From Valencia hispanica (taxonomy: Eukaryota > Chordata > Actinopteri > Cyprinodontiformes > Valenciidae), in the NCBI GenBank assembly GCA_963556495.2, contig OY747713.1, forward strand, positions 5,766,821-5,830,820: a stretch of DNA of 64,000 bases, read 5' to 3'. The translations under genes were made by a program, and so were the position numbers. Below the pieces are notes generated by a model. The model worked only from the letters and a program-made list of their open reading frames with translations. It searched no databases and was not told the origin of the DNA. Every line of letters starts with the position of its first letter. The stretch's first letter is position 1. Of this stretch, positions 57,238-64,000 are shown one piece after another.

Positions 57238-58905
57238 ATATCTTGGCTGTCGGGAAGATACGTTGACTCACTCACTCTGTAAATGTCATGCAAAGGGTCA
57301 ACATGGATCCGAAATAAGTCTCAGGTTTAGGAAGTTGCCTCCCTTTTTATACACACCTGAAATTTACATTAAAATCAACTGGAAGGAGGATTATTTGGCT
57401 ATAAGAAAACTAAATTGGCACCTGAAAGATTTAGTGAGACAGAAGGTTGAGATAAGAGGGCAAATTCAAGGGAGAGCCATAAGGAAAGCTGATATAAGTA
57501 GATTGGGCGAGGAGTCAGAAGATGGAGGGAGTGAGAGGAAATGAATGACGGTATGAAGGAGAGGAAACACGATGACAGGAGGATGAAGGAGAGCGCAGAC
57601 GGCAGGGGAGCAGATGTGACGAATGAAAAATCAAGAAGGAGAGGGCAATGACAAGGCAGAAAGGTGAGAGGAAAGGAGCTGAATAACAAAGAGATGTAAG
57701 TCAAGGAGACACAAAGACATCGGATGCTCCTGAGTGACGGAGAGAAAAACAACGATTTAGTGGAAACTAAAACAAAGGCAGTGAAATGGCTGAATGACCA
57801 GGAGGCGAGTCAGGATAGAGGAGTGATTCCACTAAACAAACCAGCAGCCTGACAGTAATTGTCCTGCGCTCTGATGTCCGTTTAAGGTAATGGAATGTGT
57901 GAACGTTGCTACAGTTCAAACCGCCATTGATCTGAGATCAGACCGCTGCAGCCGGCTCACAGAAACTCCTCGAACATAGAAATGCACGGCGGGTCTGCAG
58001 CAAAGCGACACCAGACACCACACCACGACGCAAACCAATGCTTCTGCAGGCAATCAAGGACAAAGCGACAAACAGGCTGGCATGGTGAAATAAAGGGCAC
58101 GGATGCTTCAGTGTGAAGCAAAGAGAAGCAGGAATATTCTGAGGTTTAGGATGAGCTTTGTACAAGAAAGGCATGGGCTGCTTTCAGATTAGCTACTTTG
58201 AGTAAAAATACGGTAACATAAATTAACATAAATCTATAGCTGATACATATAACATGATCAATTTTTTTTAAATTAAAGCGGAAAAAAGTATTATAGTTAT
58301 ATTATCCATAAATGGAGTTACTTTAATTTTGATATGAACTCATAGCAAAAACTGCTAAATTTGGTATCATTTTAACTGCTTTTTATCCCCTTCAATCAAT
58401 TTTTATGTGTCCTTTTAGATGACCGCTATTTTATTTGATAACAATTGGTTAGTCTGGTCATCCGCTCATATCTTACAAACCATCCACCGGACACGTAATG
58501 TCATAGATGCGCTTTCCCAAAGAGCTCAACAGCGGAATCCCTTCCCACCAGGGTTTCAGACGCGTACTAGCTGCTAAAGCGTTCCATGCAGCTGGTCCCG
58601 GGAGATCATAAAAATCACAGAATAGCAATTGCATAACTGAATGAGTAGTATGCAGAAAAGAAAAATGTATTCTATGTTAATAGTTATCAAACTCATCATC
58701 CACTCCCCAAACTGCCGACATTTCTGTCCATGCCTTCTCCTTTTTCATGTTGCCTTGTAAAAATGATCACTGGTATCATATAAACTGGGTGATTTTCAGT
58801 TCAAGGATTAACCTCTCATTGTCCATGATAAAAAACAACAAATTAGACCCACAGACCGACAAACTTCAACCCTAGTGTAACAGGTAAATTACCTTTTTTA
58901 CATTG
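57238..58905. other. No recognisable gene; purine-rich block 57390-57800
   Basis: About 400 bp with + strand A+G bias, overlapped by chance frames on both strands (57227-57544 plus, 57399-57752 minus). The remainder is unassigned AT-rich DNA. Confidence 0.45.
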
Positions 58906-59346
58906 TTAAAGTGCAACTCACCCCCAAATCAACTTTGTTTTGCTGATAAACTGTATAAATGAGTGTCTAATAGTGCTGTCTACGTGTCTGGTCAATATTT
59001 TTTGTATTTTAGTACATTGTAGTAAAAATATAAATTTTCTGCCAAAAACTGTCAGTGGAGTGCCCTCTTCAGGTTAAAACTTTACACTGCACTTGAATGT
59101 GAATCAGGCATTTCTACTGCCTCAGCCTCTATGGCTGACGCTGTGGAGTATAAAACAAGGCCAGTCTTCGGCCACACCTCCATAGCAAGTTGGAGTTGGA
59201 GTAGCAAGAAAGTTTTGACGCTGACCAGCCCCTCCCAAGTCCCTCCCAAGTCCCTCAGTCCGCCAGGCAACGCATCCTTTTGTCGCATTTTTCAAACCGG
59301 AAATGTAGGTGGAGTAAGACTCTGGAAGGGGGTGAGTTGCTCTTTA
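58906..59346 (-). mobile_element. Short TTAA-flanked non-autonomous DNA element, copy 3 (inverted)
   Basis: Begins TTAAAGTGCAACTCACCCCC, the inverse of the right end of copy 2, and ends 'ggtgagttgctcttta'. The right TTAA is worn. The tandem repeat 'agtccctcccaagtccctc' at 59238-59256 is private to this copy. Its shared frame is at 59082-59288 on the minus strand. Confidence 0.8.
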
Positions 59347-59439
59347 GGCAAAATAAATCTCTACGCATCTTTTATTTTGAAATACAACGGATGCTGTCTG
59401 ACTTCTTGTCTGGTCCGATTTAAACTGCTGAAATTGACG

Positions 59440-59640
59440 TGTTTTGGAAGCGTAGCGTAGACCCGCAGTGTAAATTTCGGAGAGACCCGTGACAAAGCGC
59501 TCGTAGGAAGCGTCTTATTCGTGCCACTTTGCTACCAGGGGAAACATACCCATTAAGTATAACGGCGGCTATCAGCTGCGTATTATGCTTCGCAAACGTT
59601 ACGCACCTCTTACGCATCTGGTGAAAAGCAGGCTTTACCT
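59440..59640. other. CpG-rich stretch, unassigned
   Basis: Unusually dense CpG for this window ('ggaagcgtagcgtagacccg', 'gcgctcgtaggaagcgtc', 'cgcaaacgttacgcacc'). It could be a young element fragment, where CpG has not yet decayed, or a small CpG island. No frame or ends resolved. Confidence 0.35.
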
Positions 59641-59649
59641 CCATGAAAG

Positions 59650-60904
59650 TGATGGCCATTGCTTCTTTTATTTATACACCATGGCTGGCTGTTAAATTGC
59701 TCTTTCTAATAAGTCCAACAAAACTTTTGAAGGTTTTTCTTCTGCCCACTGGCAGCAACATGTGGGGGAGGAGAAGCCAGCAAAAGAAAAAAAAAAGTCA
59801 GACGTTTAATCTAGAAAGGATGACCCCTTGGTATAGTTCGATAATGGTAATCATGACATTTTTTTAACATACATTTTAATCCTGCTTCCACTGGTGGAGG
59901 TGCCGCTGTGCTGCCTTGTGAGGGCCTGAATGATCAAATACCAGGTTTGACTAATGTGATTTATAGTTATAGTGTGACAAAATTCAGTGTTTATAAGGGA
60001 CATGTGCTGCGGGCCTGTGGTTAACATGTGCTCAGGGAGAAGTGCCTATTGTCACAGCAAAAAGCCGCACCGGCTACAAGGTGAATATGTGCGAGCACTT
60101 AAAGGTTTCAGACAGACCACGAACTCTGAGCGTCTGTATTTCACCATCTGATGCATGGTTGCTGGATTCATTCAACATTTTTTAAAGATCTGTTCAAGAT
60201 TAGAGGGAACAGAACGAATACAACTGCATTCATGACATCTGTGACACCTGAAGAGGGGAAGAGCTGTCAACAGCAACCTAAAAGTGGAACATCTTTGTTG
60301 TTGTTGCGCCAACAAAGCAGCATTTCAAACCTCAGGTGAACAAGTCAGCTCCTGCGAAAAAGATCCAGAGATAACCTACTTTCACACACCAACGTCAAGG
60401 AAAACAATAACACTGGTGGGGGTTGGGATACTCTTTAACAAAGAAATATTAATAACCCCTATCCTAAATGACAACGTGCGGATATGTTGACAGACTTGAT
60501 TAATCACCCTCCTCATTAATCCAAACTGACTTGTGGTTCTGGCTGTTGGGAGCTTTTTCATAACGAATAATCGCTTATTGGATTAGGTACCAGCTGCTGT
60601 CGGTTCCATTCTTGTTTAATTTTTTTCCCATTTGTCTCTCCTCGCTTCAAACATGGCGCCAGACTAATTATCTTTGAATGTGAATGTCGATCTGAGCGCC
60701 ACCTCTTCTGATTTCCTCTGACCTGCTCGCCGTAGCTCCGGGCGAACGCAGCGGCTCCTTCTCCTTTGTGAAGGTTTGATGTGAAACAGATGGAGGGTTG
60801 TTATCGTGTTGAGGTTATACATCCTGTCAGGCTGCTCTAGGTTCTTATGATTGCTTGAAACAGTTCTGACTCCTACAGGTCAGACATCTCACCAATTGGA
60901 TTAC
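59650..60904. other. No recognisable gene; base-balanced run 60520-60770
   Basis: 60520-60770 is repeat-free and base-balanced, with 'acgaataatcgcttattgga' and 'ccagactaattatctttgaa' homeodomain-type cores. It could be conserved non-coding DNA; no coding signal. Confidence 0.35.
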
Positions 60905-62170
60905 GCAGCACAATGTTGTTTGGTGATCATGTTTCTATCAATCTGCTGTTTTCTCTTGCTACTCTCCATTTCTGGATTGTTAATAATTATGCTTGTCATC
61001 ATCTGCATATTAACTCATTTTCTATGGAAAGTACACCTGGCTCAATGCTTCTTCTTTAGCTGTGCCCCTTTCCTTGAAGGAATCATCAACAAGGCCATTC
61101 CTGCCATTACATGTATGATGTAAAGAACTCTGAACTGTCTTGTTGCTGAAGTTTGCTATGTGTGTACTCTAGGTTACCTTTCACATAGAAAGTACCCCGA
61201 ACTCACTGCTTCTTCGTTAAGCTGTGTTTCCAGTACCAAGTAGATGATGAAGCTGTAGCTGCCATTATCTCAGTTTATTATTTCTATGGTCCCCTGTTTC
61301 TGCATTTAACCGGGTTTCTGTCCTGGACAAAGTCGTTTCATGAGCTATTACTGCCATTAACTCTGAACTTAGGTCTTTCTTCCCTATGGAAAGAACACCT
61401 GGCTCATTGCTCCTGTGTTCAGGTGTATCTTTCATGGACATGGCTATCATTACTGTAAACTTGACATATTTGCTGTTTTTTTTATCTCTATGGAAATTAC
61501 CTCTGGCTCCCTTCTTCTGCATTTAATTGGGTCTCTTTCCTGGACAAAGTCGTTTCATGAGATATTTCTACCATTAAAGGCAGGGTATACGTTTCTGGGA
61601 GAGCTGTTCAAGAGGGCGTTATTTCTAAATAAAGAATCCCACCCCTTTCTTCAGGCTCTCTCCCTAAGCCACGCCTCAATAACACAAGCACGCGCAGTCA
61701 GCATAGTCTCGTTGGTTCTTCTTTGTCCTTGCTTCACTTCCTGTTTACAGCCGAGAACACGCGATGCGTGCACAAACATGGGGACGCGCAGAGGGGGAGG
61801 TGCTTGACACGGAAGTTTGGCTTACGACCCTATTATACGGAACGGACCGTGACATTTGATTGGATGAGGTTTCTCCAAGGTTTCTCCCTGTACAGGGATT
61901 AATGATTACTCTGTCATGTTAAATAACTCCAAACTTATTGATTGCCATCGGTATATGAAGAGCATTTCTCCCAGTATTGAAAAAGTTGTTTCAAATTGAA
62001 ATCGTATACCCTGCCTTTAACTCTGGACTTAGTTCTTTCTTTACCATAGAAAGTATTCATGACTCAGCGCTTGTTTGCTCAGTTGTGTATGGTACTTGGA
62101 CAGAGCTGTTGATCCCATTAACATTGTGTGCTCTCTAAGTTTTTTCTTTCCCATAGAAAGTTTTTTTCCA
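60905..62170 (+). repeat. Degenerate tandem array, unit about 100-110 bp
   Basis: The anchor 'catagaaagtacacctggct'-like motif recurs at about 61024, 61183, 61281 (worn), 61384, 61487, 62043 and 62150. Between anchors come 'gtgtttctgtcctggacaaa', 'gtcgtttcatgagctatta' and 'ctgccattaactctgaactt' type blocks. Subtracting the inserted element (61574-62020), spacings are near 100-110 bp except one of about 160. Units are strongly diverged. Single units lie at about 15350, 32650 and 33545. Confidence 0.6.
61574..62020. mobile_element. TTAA-flanked non-autonomous DNA element, 447 bp
   Basis: Starts TTAAAGGCAGGGTATACG and ends with its inverse 'cgtataccctgcctttaa', with TTAA at each edge as target duplication. 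The interior has CpG-rich 'aagcacgcgcagtcagcata' and 'cacgcgatgcgtgcac' and no transposase. Inserted in the tandem array. Termini differ from the other two TTAA families in the window. Confidence 0.82.
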
Positions 62171-62174
62171 CTGC

Positions 62175-63834
62175 TTTTTGACCCAAAGCCAATCACAGCA
62201 GGTCATATTAAGCTCAGTTCTGCTAAATTTAGGTGATTGAATCACAGCGGTTTGAAATATGGACCAAATAACTGGCGAATAATTTGACCTGTTTTTCTTG
62301 TGAAGTTTTTTTTCTAGATGTGTGTTGGAATTTCTTCAAATATATAAATGTAATTACTTTTACTAAATCTAAGATTTTTTTTTTACCATTACTTCTTTTT
62401 ATATATTTCTGAAATAAATTGTAGTCAAAGGGAGAAAAAGAATCCCTATTGTCTCAGTTAACAACATTTAATTTATATTTGAAGAAATGCCACAGACTCA
62501 TTTAATTTGAAATCTGAGGGAGACAAACGTTGGCAGCTGTCTTTTATGTGAGTGTCCATTAAAGTCTGGACGTCACTGCAACTCGGCTGTATTATGTTGG
62601 TCAAAGCGGATTGATTAAAGCTGGTAATTAATCCATCTGTGGTCACAGATTAGAAACTGATACCGTGATGGGGGCGGGCCAACATCTGTGGGACAATTAT
62701 CCACTGATGATAGCCCTCCTAATGAACGAACAAACCAGCTGAACATGCAGAGGACGGCATGTGGCTGCAGATCCCATATTTTACTAGTATTTATTTCCCC
62801 TAACGCATCAGAAAGACAGATAGTGGTGAAAATGTACCTGGATATAGAACTGTCAAACACTTTGCAGTTCTAACTTCCTTCGGATATTTCTCTACTTTAA
62901 ACTGTTTCAGAGCCAAACGAGACCATTTAAGATCCATTGTGTGCCCCAATCACATCTTCAATATTCTATCTAAGCCAAATAAACAATAAACTGGGTCTTG
63001 CATAGAGAGTTCCTTTTTGTCTTCTGGAAACTTCAACATTTGCATGCGTAAAATAGGCTTTGCCAATGCCAAAAAGGAGATGTGCTTTCCCCGGTCACAC
63101 TAGAAAATTACAACTTTATTTCATCAATCAACAGCTCCTAAAGTTTCCACCTGGTGAAAGACAGTTGTGTGTATTTAACAGAATATAAAGCTGCTGATGG
63201 CCGCTTCTACCCGATCCTTTGGGTTAGATGGGAGGTTAGATAAAAACAATGTGATGACAGATGTAGGCGCAACAGTGTGACCTTTAAAAATCTAATTCAT
63301 TCTGTTAATCCAAAGAAAATACATCTGAAACTGACCTCTACTTGGCATGCTGATGTTAACGTGGTAAAACAAGGATGAAATTCACACAGTGCCATCAGAA
63401 TGCTTCATCTGCAGGGGAATATTTGGCAGTTCTCTGACAGATTTCCCAACTCTGAGCTCCATTTTTCACTCAATGATAATCAGTAAGCGTGCAACCACTT
63501 CTCAGTCTCCTGGTAGGGGGGAATGTGTCTCTGAGATTTGCTGCCAACAGTAGAAATGTTTATAAAGTTCAGTTCTATTAGGAGAGCATGTAGTTTCTTA
63601 CAATGCACAAACCACTACATGCCAGAGCCAACATGCTGTCAGAAGACAGCTGGATGTTCAGTACAGTTTCAGGAAATTAAGAACTTTAATCCAAGATTTT
63701 TTACCAGAAATTTAGCAGAACTGCAGACGTTTCTGTCAGCCTCTGTTGTTGTGGAGACGTTTTTGCCCTCTTTTCTTTCTTATGTTCTCTCAGCTTATTG
63801 AGGTTTGCAAGACATTTACCTTACAGAAAAGTCT
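62175..63834. other. No recognisable feature
   Basis: AT-rich DNA with no repeats or splice-supported frames that I can support. Confidence 0.45.
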
Positions 63835-64000
63835 CATGGGTTTAACAAGTTCTCAATGTGGGATCACATCTTATCCCATGTGGTAGCACACATGGTTCTT
63901 CACATGTAATTCTACATGGTTTCACGCATTTTATTCACATGTAGGTTTTATATGGAACATAAAATGTTTCGCATGTGGTTTACATGTTATTCCATGGGCT
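63835..64000. repeat. Degenerate CACATGT-motif minisatellite, runs off the window
   Basis: Recurrent 'cacatgt' or 'catgtgg' words with 'ttattc' spacers at about 63878, 63898, 63938 and 63972. The repeating 'ggttttacatgttattcca' pattern resembles short degenerate minisatellites of fish. Its right edge lies outside the window. Confidence 0.5.

Noticed and set aside
1..64000. tRNA, rRNA or snRNA genes
   Set aside because: The only A-box/B-box pair found belongs to the SINE at 26695-27000. No cloverleaf, rRNA core or snRNA motif was seen by eye, though a covariance-model scan was not possible.

Overview
The window is AT-rich vertebrate DNA, almost certainly from a teleost fish. Evidence: Tc1-like transposons, RTE-clade (Rex3-like) LINE copies ending in an ATGG-repeat tail, L2/Rex1-style LINE 3' ends, a tRNA-headed fish SINE, and several hAT-type and TTAA-flanked miniature elements. 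No bacterial-style operons, CRISPR arrays or RNA genes are present. Protein-coding host sequence is nearly absent. The only host-gene candidate is a pair of short exons on the + strand (10892-10975 and 11060-11307) with good splice sites and a matching phase, in no family I recognise. The window is therefore an intergenic region or part of a very large intron.

Layout. 0-10 kb: dispersed repeats, a possible conserved non-coding segment with a hairpin near 1.9 kb, a TTAA-flanked miniature element nested in an older repeat (3993-4525), a decayed Tc1 (4660-5130), and the best-preserved mobile element, a 1.26 kb Tc1 with intact-looking ends but an internally deleted transposase (6617-7877). 10-20 kb: the candidate exons, a 3' scrap of the RTE LINE (13.5 kb), a Tc1 relic (14939-16103) that carries an insertion of a dispersed satellite-like unit, and long purine-rich stretches. 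20-30 kb: a decayed RTE copy (22862-23944), a tRNA-derived SINE (26695-27000) and a LINE 3' tail (29105-29512). 30-37 kb: a 0.66 kb inverted-repeat element sitting inside a (TA)n tract and containing a captured LINE 3' end, a hairpin-bearing repeat near 32.9 kb, a LINE 3' tail split by a 526 bp TTAA element, and a further nested repeat at 36.6-36.9 kb. 40-45 kb: two RTE LINE copies; the second is internally deleted and has an inverted 5' end, as twin priming would leave. 47-64 kb: a second SINE, a hAT-type miniature element that still encodes a degenerate BED-finger remnant (48026-48571), two inverted copies of the short TTAA element (56.8 and 58.9 kb), a degenerate roughly 100 bp tandem array (60.9-62.2 kb) split by another TTAA element, and a CACATGT-motif minisatellite running off the end.

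The sequences do not form a pathway. What they record is layered insertion: at least five clear cases of one element inside another, and repeated loss of autonomous coding capacity. All family assignments come from reading the sequence and from knowledge of these families. No database search was run, and copy numbers and ages are not measured.
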